DNA of 64,000 nucleotides from Chlorella sorokiniana (taxonomy: Eukaryota; Chlorophyta; Trebouxiophyceae; Chlorellales; Chlorellaceae): positions 124,001 through 188,000 of the forward strand of contig CP084608.1 of assembly GCA_025917655.1 (NCBI GenBank), in the 5' to 3' direction. Under the pieces are notes generated by a model. It made no database searches. It saw only the letters and a list, made by a program, of their open reading frames with translations, and had not been told where the DNA came from. This document shows, piece after piece, positions 11,772-23,446 of the stretch; position 1 is the stretch's first letter, and each line of letters opens with the position of its first letter. Position numbers and translations under genes: made by a program.

Positions 11772-13900
11772 TCACAAGCAGCCGGGCACCGGCATTGCCG
11801 CGGCCGTCGCCGCCGCCCAGCTGTCGCTTCTCAGCTGGCCGGGGTGGGGCTCGCTGCTGGCGGCCGCCAGGCTCTCGCAACGTTCCAGCAGCCATGTGTA
11901 CCACCCTGCCAGCCAGGCGGCGAATGCACCTCGGCGCAGGGCCGCTGGCGGATGCGAGTCGGTGACAGTGCTGTCGCGCGTCGCGCCAGCATGGAGGGGC
12001 GTATCAGAGTGGCCGAGGCTGCTGGCATCACTCAGCAGGCTGGAGAGCGACAGGGGGTGGGAGGCGGGGCCTGTCGTGCTGCCGGCTGCCAGCTGAGCGC
12101 CAGCCGGGATCGTGCTGCCGCTGTGCCTGCCGGCGCTGCCACCTGGACCCGCCAGCTGGGCCTCGCCTGCTTGCTCCCACTGGAAAGGGGAGTGGCACAG
12201 GGCTGCAAAGGGACTGGTCGGCGCACAAGCTTCGTCGCTGGTCGAGGTGCTGCAACCTGAAAGCCGGTCCAGGACTGACGCTGGATCGTCAACGCTGGCG
12301 TCACCCGCACCTTGCCTGTCCTCCTGCTCCCCGCAAGCAGGCAAGCCAGACCTCTCCGGTCCCTCCGCCTGCCCCATTGCACCGCCGCCCAGGCTGCCGC
12401 TGCGGCTGCTGCCGCTGCCGCTGTCGCTGCTGTGGGAGCTGGATCGGCTGACTGCGGTGGCGCCAACCTCCGCAGCGCCGCCGAAGCCGAGCGGCAGGGT
12501 GGGGCGGCCGGCATTGATGCGCTGCGCCTCGGCGTACAGGTCCTCAAACGTGCCCCGGAGCTGCAGCGCGCACACCGTACGCAGCAAGAAGGGGGGCGGC
12601 AAACGGTCGGTAACAGCAGCAGGTGCAGGCTCGCCGGCGCAAGCGGCATCCCTCGCCGCCGATCGAGAGTCCTGCACTGGTCCTGCTAACACTAAGCCGG
12701 GGCTCCCCTGGGAGGGGGCCGCACTGCCTGCCTCCCGCATGCAGCCCACCTGCCCCGTCACGAAGCCGCGCACCGCCTTGGCCACCAGCGGCGGCAGCCC
12801 CGCGGCTGCACCGCCTGCTCCACGCGCAGCAGGCTGGAGCCGGGGCCATCTGCAGGCACGACGCGAAGAGGGAGATGCAGCGCGAGTGGAGTGCCACTCA
12901 CTTGCAACCCTCATTTCGCTGCCTGGCACCCCCAGCGCTACGGTCAGGCAACCCCCTTGAACCTCTTCCTGGCTCTGGCATGCCCCACATCCACACCCAC
13001 ACAACTCCCCCACCATCACGCCATAGCCTGACGCAAGGCTCACCTGGCACCACGCGCCAGCAGCCCTCGAGGGCGTTGAGGTGCCCGCAGCCCTCCCCCG
13101 CGCTGCGCCAGGCGGTACCGCATCACCAGCCCCGCCTCGTCCTGCTCCACCAGCAGCGGGGTGGACACGCGGCCGCGGAAGCCCAGGAAGCTGATGGCTG
13201 CGGGAGGCGGGGCAGGGGGCGGCTGAGCTAGCTAGGCGATCAGCTTAAAGGCGAGGGTGGAGGGAGGGTGGGAGGGAGGCCGGGGCAGCCAACTCAGGGC
13301 TGGGTTGGGGTTGCCGTGTACAGTGGCAGCGTGCTGGGCCAGCCACAAGCACAGAAAAGACGGCAGAATTCTTCGTAACAGCAGCTGCACGGCGATCAGG
13401 AAGCTGGGCAGCCCGTCGGGCACAGCGTGCAGGGACAGCTGTGCTCAACCTGAAGGTCCCCAGCTGCAAAACAAATCGCTTTCGGTTCAATTGAATAAAG
13501 CCTCACTCGACTCTTGCTCCACTTCTAGCACGGTGCGCCCGCAGCTGCCATCCGCCACCGCTGCGGACAGCTGGGTGCAGCGGTCCAGGGCCCGCAGGAT
13601 GGCTGCAGGGCAAGGGCAAGCAGAGAGGGGGTCCAGCGGTTGACGCATCAGACATCGAGGCCTACCAAAGTTGGCTATGCCTGAGAGTTGCCATGGTGAT
13701 TCTTAGTCCGAGGCCTGTCTGGCGGACGGCCAGCTGCCTCTCGCCTGGGTTGCCGGGATGAGTCAGCAGGGCGAACACGACGTGCGCCGGCAGCGGCAGC
13801 GGCGCCTCCCCCTCCAGAGTGCAGCAAAAGCCGGGGCGCTGGCCATAGCTGAAGCGCAGGTGACGCTTGGCCCAGCGGTGGGGAGGCAGGTGCTGCCAGC
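11772..13900 (-). CDS. DUF220 / SRPBCC (START-like) domain protein, copy B
   Basis: Paralogue of the gene at 598-2229, in inverted orientation. Landmarks in order are WAKRHLRFSYGQRPGFCC, LRALDRCTQL, TVLEVEQES, ISFLGFRGRVSTPLLVEQD, LNALEGCWRVVP, LLRVEQAVQPRG followed by LPPLVAKAVRGFVTGQ, and TFEDLYAEAQRINAGRP. The last exon (11772-12560) is long and Ser/Gly-rich and ends with a Trp-rich helix (AAWLAGWYTWLLERC). The phase-1 intron after the EQES/ENES motif and the phase-0 intron before the FEDLYAEA exon are shared with copy A. The exon ending at 13745 appears to use a GC donor, since only that join gives NPAILRALDRC. The frame slips near 13100 and near 12798. No ATG was found for the first exon, so the start is open. 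Probably binds a hydrophobic ligand; role unknown. Confidence 0.7.
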
Positions 13901-14430
13901 TAGCAGCCCGGGTGGGCGGCTGCTTCGCGGGGGCAGCGAAGCACGGCAGGAGAGCTGCAACGGAAGCATTGGATGTGAATTCAGCTGTGAGTGATGTTGT
14001 GCGGTGTCTCAAGGAGGTTGCAGGAGTCTATGAATGCATTGGAGGTTCTGCACCGGCTGATGGGGGCATGGGTGTTGCAGACAGCTACTGGGCAGGCGGC
14101 ATTGCTGGGCAGATGCCTGTCAGCTGCCGCCGCTCGACTGCCACGCGATGCCAATCCTGCGGTCCACAAGCTTTTCTCTCATTCAAGCAAATAAGGTTTG
14201 CTGGAAGCAGGGCCACGGCAGCAAGTGCACGGTAAAGAGGAGCCTACTGGGCGCCAAACCTCAGCGCGCCGCTGACACGTCGGCTTGTGTAACACAAGTT
14301 GTGTTCACCACCGCATGCCGAGGCCCATTCTACGCGTTTAGAAGGTTAACAACACGCGACAATCGGCAGAATAGCAGTGTCTCTGCTTGCCGATCACTCG
14401 CAAGATCGTTCAAAACCAAGCCCCGGCACG
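13901..14430. other. Divergent promoter region between DUF220 copy B and the 14.4 kb gene
   Basis: Contains the presumed 5' end (possibly a small first coding exon) of DUF220 copy B on the reverse strand and the promoter of the forward gene. AT-richer than its surroundings around 14280-14400. No further exon is supported. Confidence 0.4.
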
Positions 14431-15542
14431 ATGGCGAGCCGCAAAGCCTGCAAACGCAAAACTGACGATGACGATGAGACGTGGAGCCCCTCGGCCAAGC
14501 GTGGCAGGGGCAAGAAAAGCACGGCGGGAGCCGCCGCGGCTGCGGGCTGCGGCGGTGGCATCGGCCTCTGGATCATCTGGTGCACTCGCAAGGCTCAGGT
14601 CATCGAGATGGACGAAGACTCATACATAGGTTGGTCATCCGCTTGGTTTATCTTGTCCTGTTGGTGCAGTTCAAACAGAGGTGCAGTGTCGGGAGGTAAC
14701 GCGGCAGATGAGCTGCGTCGCTGATGTCACTCGTGTAACTAGTATTGTTGCCCCGCCCCCACGCGCGCGCGCGCGCCCCCCCCCCACACACACACACACA
14801 TGCCCTGCCTGATCCTGTCCTCTGTGAAGAAGCCGACAGCCTCGAGTCGGTGGATCACTTTATTGACAAGGAGGTGGAGGCGGGCAACGGCAGGTGGTGC
14901 TACAACACCGGCAGCGCGCCGCAGCACGTGGCGCAATCCGCGAGGGCAGGCGAGCGTGCGGTGGATGTGAGCGGCCAGGGCAGCCTGGTGGTGTTTTCCA
15001 GCCTGGAGCGGGCCAACGAGCAGGCAGCGAAAGTCTGGCGAGACATGCAGGTTGGGGCTGCGGCCCAGCAGCTGCCCTGCAGGGCGCGCGGCCAGGGCTG
15101 TGTCCCCTTGCGATGCTGCCGCTGCCCTCGCCACGGCCCCTGCTTGTGCTCCACAAACAGCCCCACACCCAGCGCCCCTCTGCGCAGCGTTACTACCCCG
15201 CCAGCTGGCGGCGCATCCGGCAGGAGACGGTGGGTGGCTGTGCGCCTGGTGGGCTGGGCAGAGGGCCGACGCTGCTGCCCCTTCCACCAGCATGGCTTTC
15301 CCAGCCTGCAGCCTTGCTGCAGGCTGCGTGGCGCTCATGCCTAGCCGCTGTCCCCGGCTCTCCGCTGCTTTGCAGGCCCCGAGCCAGCCGGCGCCGGCGA
15401 GCAGTGCTGCACGGTGCTGCCCGATGGGCGCAAGCGCTGGCGGCGCGAGCGGCGCTTCTATGCGGACCCCTGTGGGTCCCACCTGAAAAACGAGGCCGCC
15501 TGCGTGGAGACTGTGGAGGTGCTGCCCGCTGTGGCCGGCTGA
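14431..15542 (+). CDS. Unrecognised small protein, four exons
   Basis: No family was recognised. Exons are 14431-14629, 14830-15050, 15188-15233 and 15376-15542, and all joins keep frame. The protein is about 210 residues. A basic, acidic-patched start (KRKTDDDDETWSPSAKRGRG) is followed by an Ala/Gly stretch and a short hydrophobic run (GGGIGLWIIWCTRK). The middle exon is charged (EADSLESVDHFIDKEVEAG). The C-terminal exon carries several Cys and basic residues (EQCCTVLPDGRKRW, RRFYADPCGS). The N-terminal KR-rich stretch could be a nuclear signal, and the hydrophobic run is short for a membrane span. It lies head-to-head with DUF220 copy B. Gene structure is sound; function is unknown. Confidence 0.65.
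14759..14801. repeat. Simple repeat (CG)n-(C)n-(CA)n
   Basis: Alternating CG, then a C run, then CA repeats inside the first intron of the 14.4 kb gene, just before its acceptor. Typical low-complexity intron end in this window. Confidence 0.85.
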
Positions 15543-16040
15543 GCGTGCGTGGAAGGGGGTGCGGGACTGTGCGCGGCATGGACAAACCGGGGCAGACTAA
15601 GCGGCGCTTTGGCAGCGGGGAGCGCCGGCTGCCGGCTGTGCGACTGCTGGACCGTGCAGCTAAGGAAGGAGCACCCCCGCTGGGCTGGCAAGCTGGAAAC
15701 GTGCAGAAGGTCTTACATCTGTCCTTCCATGCTCTGCAACACCTGCAAGAAAACTTCGGTTTCTCTACAAGCAGCAATCAAGCTCTGGGGACGAGAAGCA
15801 GGCAGGGATCCGCGGCCGTGCGATAGGCTGTGCGGGTGTTGATGGTGGGTGGAAAGCAGGGCCACAAGGCCCTCCTCAAGAGCATGGCGGTCAGGGCTGG
15901 CGCGGGCGGCCGCCCCCGGGACCTGGGCGACTCCCCTGCAGAGGCAGCACAGCCGGGGGTGGGCCACGCTTTCCTGGCACACCCTCCGATTACTGGGCAC
16001 ATTTTTCATCTGCTTACGCGCTGCAACGAGCATGCAGCAT
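15543..16040. other. Convergent 3' region
   Basis: Holds the 3' UTR of the forward gene ending at 15542 and of the reverse Cys-rich gene ending at 16041. A reverse TGTAA lies at 15713-15717. A reverse open frame at 15713-16033 has no recognisable similarity, though it could in principle be a last exon of the Cys-rich gene. Confidence 0.4.
15713..15717 (-). promoter_or_regulatory. Poly(A) signal TGTAA for the Cys-rich secreted protein gene
   Basis: Reverse-strand TGTAA about 325 bases past the stop at 16041. Confidence 0.4.
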
Positions 16041-16727
16041 TCATTGTTTCAGCAGGGCAGAGCAGGTGCAGGAAGAGGGAGCGGCGGGGTGGCGCACCTT
16101 GTTGGTGCACACGGCGTTGCAGCCGCCGCAGTAGTCGTCGGTGCAGTGCTGGTGGGGGCGCAGGCGTCGGGCAGGCTGCAGGGGCTGGCGGTGCATTGCA
16201 CCTGTTCCTCTGGGGCGCAGCGGCCTGTACCTGCGGCAGTGACCCACCACCGCGGGTGGTGTGGAATTTAGATCTTTGAACAGGAGGGATGCGGCTGAGC
16301 AGAAGAGGCGAGCTGCTCCAACTGCTTCCTCCAAAAGGCGTAGGAGCAGCCAGCTGGCGATCATGGAACACGGGCAACTGCAGAGCCACACCCAGTCCCA
16401 GCCCTCACCTGGCTTGCTGCCGCCGCCGGGCCGGGTGGGCTTGGAGGGAGGCACGCGTGGGGGGTTCGGGGCTGTTCGGGCTGCTGGCGGCCGCTGCCGC
16501 TGGGGCGCTTCGGACCGGGATGGGCTGGTAGCGCGGCCGTCAGCTCCCGACACCGTGACCGGCAGCAGCTGCTCCTGCCCGGTGGGCTGTGCCTCAGAGG
16601 GGCCGGCCAGCAGCGTCGGCTGCGCCGCGCCGTCGGACTGGGCGACCGCGCTGCCAGCGGCGGCCAGCAGCAGCCCCAGCAGCAGCAGGGGCCCAGCAGC
16701 CTGAACAGCCCTTCCCTTGCGCAGCAT
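16041..16727 (-). CDS. Secreted Cys-rich protein with Pro-rich linker
   Basis: Probably an extracellular or wall protein. Exon 1 (16727 down to 16409) starts with a clear signal peptide (AAGPLLLLGLLLAAAGSAVA). A Thr/Ser/Pro-rich linker ends in RVPPSKPTRPGGGSKP. Exon 2 (16230 down to 16098) joins in frame and gives GRCAPEEQVQCTASPCSLPD, then after a frame slip near 16140, HCTDDYCGGCNAVCTNK. Adding one base would give one continuous domain with eight Cys. The CxxxPC...YCGGCNAV pattern recalls small Cys-rich domains seen in other algal secreted proteins, from memory only. If the second donor is not used, the protein ends at 16041 in SSCTCSALLKQ; another exon downstream cannot be excluded. Start chosen at the Met right before the hydrophobic core. 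Confidence 0.6.
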   Translation of the reverse strand: MLRKGRAVQAAGPLLLLGLLLAAAGSAVAQSDGAAQPTLLAGPSEAQPTGQEQLLPVTVSGADGRATSPSRSEAPQRQRPPAARTAPNPPRVPPSKPTRPGGGSKPGEGWDWVWLCSCPCSMIASWLLLRLLEEAVGAARLFCSAASLLFKDLNSTPPAVVGHCRRYRPLRPRGTGAMHRQPLQPARRLRPHQHCTDDYCGGCNAVCTNKVRHPAAPSSCTCSALLKQ

Positions 16728-17485
16728 GACCGCGGTTAAAATATAAAGGAGAAAGGAGACAAGGCGTTCACAAGGGGAATCTCGCAAGAAGAGATGAGGG
16801 GAGATGGGGAGGTACGGCTGGCTCCTGCGCCGCGCGGCGCACTGCAGTACGGGATGGCGCGCCGCAGATCAGCAGCTGGCCACCCTTGGGCCCATCGCGG
16901 CCTGCTTGATAGCGACCGGCGACCGCTGCAGCACGCGGCAAGGCTGAAACCCAGCTGTGCATACGCCAACGACGGCGAGCGGCCCGAAGCAGCTTACCCG
17001 TGGTTGCTCCGCCCGCCACCTCTGCCGCATTCTAACGCCGCCTGCAGGAAAACAGCCGCCACCAGGAGTCGACCCACTTCCCTGCGCAATGTAGGAGGCC
17101 TGGCGGGTGGCAAGGCAGCGCTTGTCACGGCCTGCGCAAAGCTTTGGGGCAGTGGAAGCGGCAAGCCCTGGGCAGATCTGCTCTTGAGCGCCAGCCGTCA
17201 ACCTGGCCCCACACCCCTGGCCAATGCAGGCTTCACCCGTGGTAAGCCATTTCCCTGCGCAAGTTTTAAGGATCTCTCCCCTGATTGTTGATGACCCCCT
17301 GGCCCTGCTGAAGCGCTGTCAGCCACCAGGCCTGGTCGCAGGGCGTGTTCCTCGTTTTGTGCAGTGTGTCAGCCTTTGTTACTCGGACTTGTGGTCAACA
17401 GAGGCCTGACATCATTTCCAATAAAGTGAGGCAGCAGATCAGCACGAGGCCACCGCCGCAGCTGCCGACACAACGCAGCCATCAA
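16728..17485. other. Intergenic: promoter of Cys-rich gene and 3' UTR of MCM10
   Basis: Forward and reverse open frames here show no family similarity and no credible splice sites. AT-richer bases just above 16727 (AAAATATAAAGG at about 16738) look like a TATA-type element for the reverse gene when read on either strand, but this is weak. Confidence 0.4.
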
Positions 17486-20400
17486 TCACCAGGAGTTTGC
17501 CCACTTCTGCTCGTTGCCCCGCGCCAGCAGCTGCTCCCGCCCCGCCACCCCGCTCTGCTGCTGCTGCAGCTCGTGCTGCCTTGTGGGTCGCAGCATGGAG
17601 ACGGCGGCAAACTCGGTGCCGGGCTGGTTGCACCTGCGCAGCGGCGGCAGCAAGGGGGCGCAGGGCATTGGGAGGATTGGTTGGATGCTGATCCAAGGCA
17701 GACAAGAAGTGATCAATGTGGGAAGAGAGGGATTTGTGGGGTGCTCGCAGGGCTGGCAAAAGGGAAAAGCGGCGAGCAGCTTGCCCGGGCAGCGGCATAT
17801 GAGAGCCAGGCGGCGGCGGTAGCGGCACTTCCCCGCCTAGGCCTGGCCCCCACGGCAAAGGTAGCTGGCGGGGCCCTCACTTGGCGCAGCGCCCCGCCGG
17901 GTAGCGCAGTCCCACTGTGGTGAAGCGGTAGCTGCACCCCTCACACCGCCACCAGCGCTTGGTGGCCTGCGGGGGGGGGGGCGGGGGGATAGAAAAGGGA
18001 GGGAAGGTGGGTGTGTGGGTGGGTGGGGTGGGGGGGCGCGCGCGAGAGACGGGATACCAGTGGGGACGCCGCATTGCACACGTGGTCAGAGTGCCACAGC
18101 CCAGCTGGACCGTCCTCCTGCTGCCCTGTCAGCCCAACAAGGGAACCTCAACCAGCAAGGCCCCCACCCACCTCCACTCGCTCAACAGCATGCGGGTGGG
18201 CGGCGCACTGCGGGCGCCGCCGCTCTGCGGTATATCCACACAGCTTGCAGCGGAAGGCCTGCGCGGAGGCAGAGCAGCAGGTTGCTGGAGAGGCGGAGGG
18301 GCCGGTTCAGCTGGGCAAGTTTGAAGCGGCGGCGCTTTGCGATAGAGAAGCAGAATGGGGGTTGGCGGGGTGGAGGGTGCCGAAGCTGAGGAGGCACAAA
18401 GGGAACGGAGGCCTGGGCAGCCAGGTAGGGGGCCGCTGACATGGCAGGGCATAAGCGCAACATTGGGTCATCAGCTCAGCCCCGTACCTCTCCCCGTGCT
18501 GCCACCGTACCGCACCTGCACCGTCAGCCGCGTCACGGCTTCCATGCGTGCCGCCATCTCGTCCTTCTGCTCCAGCACCGACAGCACCTGCCGGGAACGC
18601 AAGGGGCACGCGGGGGTGGGTGGGGCAGCAGGAAAGCCCAGCCCCGGAGCCAGCCAACAGCGTGCGAAGCAGCGCGCAGGAGCGGGAGGGGTGGGGCGGG
18701 AGCTGGGCGGGCACCTTGTCCAGCTTCTCAAACTCCTCGTCCTCAACCAGCTCCTTGTACCTGCCGGGTGGAAAGGAGCGGGTGGCATGAGAAAAGATGG
18801 AGTCAAACCGAACAAATCAGATGGAGACTTGAGCAAGAGCTTTTACTTCCTTGCTTCTTCAGGCGCCAGCAGCGACGCGGAAGCAGAGAGGCAGCAAACC
18901 TGCCGCCGCCACTCACCGCGTGCCTTTGGCAGCGGCGGCAGCCAGGTCGGCCTCTTGAAGCACGCCGCCAAAGGCAGCCTCCATGGCAGACTGCGGGGCC
19001 GCCGCCTTTGCCGCCGCCGCCTTTGCCGCCCGGCGGCTTGCTGCGCGCTGCGCTCGAGCCTGCCGCAGGCTGGCCCTGTGGACGGCACGCCGGCGGGGGC
19101 GGCCGCGGAGCGCCGGGCCCGCCGCCAACCACAGACGGCGGCGGCGGCGGCCGACGGCCCTGCACCGCAGCCAGCGCGGTGCGGTCGGCGGGCCTCGCCG
19201 CTGCTGCGCCTGCCGCCGCTGGGCTGAGGCGGGCGGGCCGCTGGCAGCGGCTGCAATAGCCTCTCGCCGTGCGGCCCTGGCGCGCTCTGCCGCCACCGCC
19301 AGCACTGCAGGCACCTCGCCGCCGCTACGGTTGGGGTCGGGCGCCCTAGCGCCGCCTGCATGCCCACGGCCCCACATTCATATATAGAGGTTAGTAAAGC
19401 AGTCCATTATCAGCAACACCGAAACAGCGGGTTCCAAAGCGCTGGAAGTTTAGCAAGAAAGGTACTGGCTGTCAAACAGATTGGGCTGCGCTCCACCCAC
19501 CTGCCGCCCGCAGCAGCTCCAGCGCCCGCTGCCGCGCGGCAGCAGTCGGGTCGTACCCGCCGCCGCTGATGCCGGCGCCGCCGCTTCCCGCAGCCGTCGA
19601 CTCCTCTGCCTCTGCCTCTGATTCCAGCTCGACCATGTCGCCGCCACCCTCCTCCCCTTCCGCCACGGCCGCCCTGTTCGGTGGGGCAGCTGCACCGCCG
19701 CGGCCGCGACGCTTGCCGCCGTCTCTGCCAGCCGCGGCGGCTGCGGCGGCACGCTTGCGGCTGCTCACCTGCCGCTGCTGCCTGCCCTGCTTGCTGGGCT
19801 GCGCCAGCTGCAGCACCAGGGCGCCCGTGGAGCGCCCAGCTGGGATGGGCGCCGCCGCCAATGCCGCCGCCGTGGGGCCCAGCCGCGCAGCGGCCGCGAT
19901 GGCGGCCGCGGGTGTAGGCGCCGGGCGGCGGCAGCCTCTGCCGCCGCCGCCGCGGTGGGGTTGGCCACGGTTGTGAGGTAGCGGGCGCCTGCGGCGCTGC
20001 CGCGGTCCCGGGCGCTGGTTGCCACCCCTGCCAGCTGCAGTGTGCAAGGCAAAGGAGAGATGTTGAACCGCTGCAAGCAGCGCCTAATGACTCTGACCTT
20101 CGCCCAGCCAGCAGCACTTCCGCGCACAGCCAGCGCTGTCTGCCTGCCGGCAGTGGCGGCAAGGCTCCTGGTGGCGTCTGCACTAACCCCGACGCCACCA
20201 ACAGCTCGCCTGGTTGGCTGGCAGGGAGCGGAGCCGCGCCTGCTTGGCCGCCGCCGTCTCGAAGTCTCCGGGGGCCCACTGCAGGCCTGCCGGTGCGGGG
20301 GGCAGCCAAGAAGCCAGATGGACACCCAGGAGGGCAGGCAGGCACACTCTTTGTGCCACAATTGTGCCACAAAGACCAACCAGGCAGCTCCACAGGTGGC

Positions 20401-22946
20401 CTCGCGGCAGGCCTGGGTTTGCACCAGGCCCCTGCTCTTGCCCGCTCACACACCCGCACGCCTGAGTTCACACCTATCCACAAAGGTTGCCGACAGTCAC
20501 CTCGCCCCTGTACCCAGCACCACCACAGACACACATACATTAACCCTCGCTCAACAAAACACCCCAACCCACCGCGCTGCATGCCCGGGCGGAAGGCTGT
20601 CTTGAGGTTGGTGCCCTGGAACTCGTTGCGCCCGGTGGGCTTCAGCCGGTTGTACTCGCTCTGCGGTACGAACAAGCGGTACCAGGCGGAGCCCGGCAGT
20701 GAAGGGTTGCCCGGAGTGCAGCAACGTCGTCGCACTGCCAGCAGGTGCTACTGGGAGCCTTTCAAGCAGCAGATGGGTACATATGCCCAGGTAGCTGGAG
20801 AATTTTTGACAGGCTAGTGGCGGGCTAGTGGCGGGTAGTTGGCAGGACATGGCGGTACGGCAGGATACCTGGACGTGGTACGGGCAGAATGGGCAGCGGG
20901 CCACGTTGACCGGCATGCGGCAGGGCTCGCCATTCTGCAGAGGGAAGAAAGAAGCGACCAAGAGTCGGGACGGTGAGGTACTGGAAGGGGCATGGTGGGA
21001 GGGAAGGGAAGGTGGGCTTGGCAGAGAGAGGCAAGGCAGGCGGGCAGGCGCCACGCCAAGGCAGCTCCCACTAGGAAACGGCGCTGTGCCTTGCAGCACC
21101 TTCTTCTTGGCCTTGCAGTGCCCAAACTCCGGGCTGTGCCCCAGCACCCAGACCTGCGGTGCAAGTGGCACGGTACATGCAACGCAGTACAGGCCGGCTC
21201 GTCCGACTGTCTTGAATAGGTAAAGAAGAGCGGCAAACAAGGTGGGGTAGCTGGCGGCCAATGGGAAGCTGCCCGGCAGCTGCGACGGTACCTGCTCCGC
21301 AGAGTCCACGCTCAGCGAGAAGTCGCCCTCCGGCCGGACCTGCAGGGGCAGCGGCAGCGAGGTCCAAGCTGCGTCGGTGCAACACCTGCCCTGCCGTGCT
21401 CTGCCCACATGCCCTGCCGTGCTCGTGACCAGCACCGATCAGAGCTGGCGCAGGCACAGCCACAGAGCCGCCGAGACAAGCAGCACACGCAACGGCGGCA
21501 CCTTTGCCGCGCAGTGGGGCCGCCGCCTTGGCACGGAGCAGCGGCAGCACTTGCAGCGAGCTCAGGTGGATTCAGGTTCAAGATCCGAGTCGGGTTTGGG
21601 CGCGCACCTTTGGCGAGAAGAGGGCCACCAGGGTGCCCTCCGGCTCCTTCCACAGGTCGCCGTGTGCGTTGGAAAACAGGAAGAGTGAGAGGCACGTCTG
21701 GTCCAGGTCAGTCACCTTCCAGATGCTGAAGGCGCGGCCTGGGGGAAGAAACGAAAGAGGGCGGCAAGCCGGCAGCCAGGTGCAGCACTTGCGATCAACA
21801 GATCATCAGCTCAGCAGAGCGTGGGAGGGAGAGGCTGGGGCAATCAGCAGCGACCATGTCGGGATGCGCGGTTCTATCACGGTGAGGCAGCAACAAGCAG
21901 GGCATGCAGCTGGTGGGCAGCGCGGCAGGTAAGGACGCACCCCCCGCCGTCTCCCGGGGCTTGCTCTTCTCCCCCACCACACAGATGGTGGCCCAGGAGC
22001 CCTGCAGGCCAGCGGTACGGTGGCGCTGCCTGCGGTGTAGCGGGGAGGGAGTGAGGTGGGGCATCCGAAGCAGCTCAGCGGCAGCGCTGGGAAGATGCTG
22101 CTGCTTCTGGGCGACTGGGCTGCTGTGCCAGCCAAGCATGCGAGACTGCCGACGACTTTGTGAGGAGCTGCTGCTGAAGCTGTGTTACATGCTGCAGTGA
22201 CGGTGTTCTGCACAGGGCTCTGGCGCTGGATGCCTGCTTCTCTAGCATCCGCCCCTGGCCGCCCCCACCTGACTTGCGCAAGGCGCAGCACCGCCACATC
22301 AGCGAGGCGCCCGCGCAGCTGGGTGTGCGACACGCGCGGGTTCTTGATCTGCGGCAGCCAGGCCAGCGGGAATCGGAACTTGCCCCTGACATCAACCATA
22401 ATGGCTGCCTGGCGAGCCAAGCCATGTACGCAAGTGTGCCAGTCTGCGTGGGTCGCTCAGGGCGGCACTGGCGGCAGCAAAGGCAGCAGTGGTGGCAGCG
22501 CCCCAGCGCGCCTTCAGGCCCGCGTATCGCTCCACCAGAGTGCCCTGCCCCACATCAGAAAAGCCGCCTGCTCCAGCGCCAGAGGCGCCCAGCCCGCCGT
22601 TGCGCGCTGCCGTAGGTCCGGCCCCAAAGACGGCGACCTTGCTGCTGGGTTCCGCGGCGGCAGCGGGCTGGCCGGTCAGTTCGGCGTAAGCTGAAAAACA
22701 GGGAAGCGTGCCCGGCGGCAGCAGCACTGCGTGGCGTGGCTTGTGACCCAGGGGAATGGCGCCTGCCGCTCCGGCTGCTGCTGCCTTGGCCGCCCAGGAG
22801 AGGCGGTTTCCGCCGCCGCCTCCCGGCACGCCGCTGCTGGCTCCAGGCGGCGCTGTGGGCGAGGCTTGGTCGTCGCCGTCCTCATCGGCATCCAGTGCAG
22901 CCGCGAGCTCCAGAAAGGCATCGTCACCCTCCTCCAGCTGAGCCAT
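17486..22946 (-). CDS. MCM10: MCM10 replication initiation factor
   Basis: Nuclear DNA-binding scaffold that loads with the CMG helicase and helps recruit DNA polymerase alpha at origins. ATG at 22946 (MAQLEEGDDAFLELAAALD). The conserved core lies at about 22440-20580: KNPRVSHTQLRGRLADVAVL, SWATICVVGEKSKPRETAGG, FSIWKVTDLDQTCLSLFLFS and LWKEPEGTLVALFSPK form the OB fold. GHSPEFGHCKAKKK, NGEPCRMPV and RCPFCPYHVQ form the CCCH zinc finger, and RNEFQGTNLKTAFRPGMQ follows. A long Ala/Gly/Arg-rich middle spans about 20000-18900. C-terminal zinc ribbons follow: VLSVLEQKDEMAARMEAV, FRCKLCGYTAERRRPQC, TKRWWRCEGCSYRFTTVG, and RCAKCNQPGTEFAAVSMLRP joined across an intron. The stop is at 17486. Both zinc modules and the OB fold are present, so it looks functional. 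It lies head-to-head with the hydrolase gene. Confidence 0.9.
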
Positions 22947-23446
22947 GTTTGAAGTGGAGGCTGCCGCTGTCGTAGGACGCCTTGCTGTGGTGCAACTGGT
23001 GATTAGCACGCTAGCGATTCATCATCGATCGGGAAAGAATCCTTCTGTTGCTAGCTGGTTCGGATTTTGAGCGGCCACCTCCTGCTGGGCCTGGCCCGGT
23101 ATGCTGGAATAACACCTGCAAAAGCGCCACGCAGCCACGCACATACTATCGCTCTGATAATCAAACGAGCGCGCTGTCTTGCTTTGGAGGCCAGAACCCG
23201 GCGAACTCCCACAGGCGTCGTACACCGGCCCTCAGCGCCCCACAGCACCCGTTACAAAGCTCAAAATCACTTGTTTCAATCCAGCAGCACGCGCCGCGAG
23301 GCTCCCAGCCACACTCCCTCACTGGCGGCGCCCGCCTGCCGCACGTCGGCAGCTGCGCGGGCGCTTTGCTCTCCACCTGCCCAGCCGCATCGGAGGGCGG
23401 CGGAGCGGGGCAGCAGGGGAGTGTCGCAAACGGTCCTGGTTTCAGC
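22947..23446. promoter_or_regulatory. Divergent promoter between MCM10 and ABHD17-like gene
   Basis: 500 bases separate the two start codons. The middle (about 22990-23270) is AT-richer than the genes around it. A forward frame open through 23048-23449 has no recognised similarity and is more likely 5' UTR. Confidence 0.5.

Noticed and set aside
12112-12960. 282-residue forward open frame
   Set aside because: Antisense to the Ser-rich last exon of DUF220 copy B, whose reverse-strand motifs are conserved.
16794-17291. 165-residue forward open frame between the Cys-rich gene and MCM10
   Set aside because: No family similarity, no poly(A) signal and no splice logic; composition like non-coding GC-rich DNA.
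19410-20735. 441-residue reverse open frame taken as one exon
   Set aside because: Contains only the NEFQGTNLKTAFRPG piece of MCM10; it then runs through introns and out-of-frame Ala/Arg-rich sequence.
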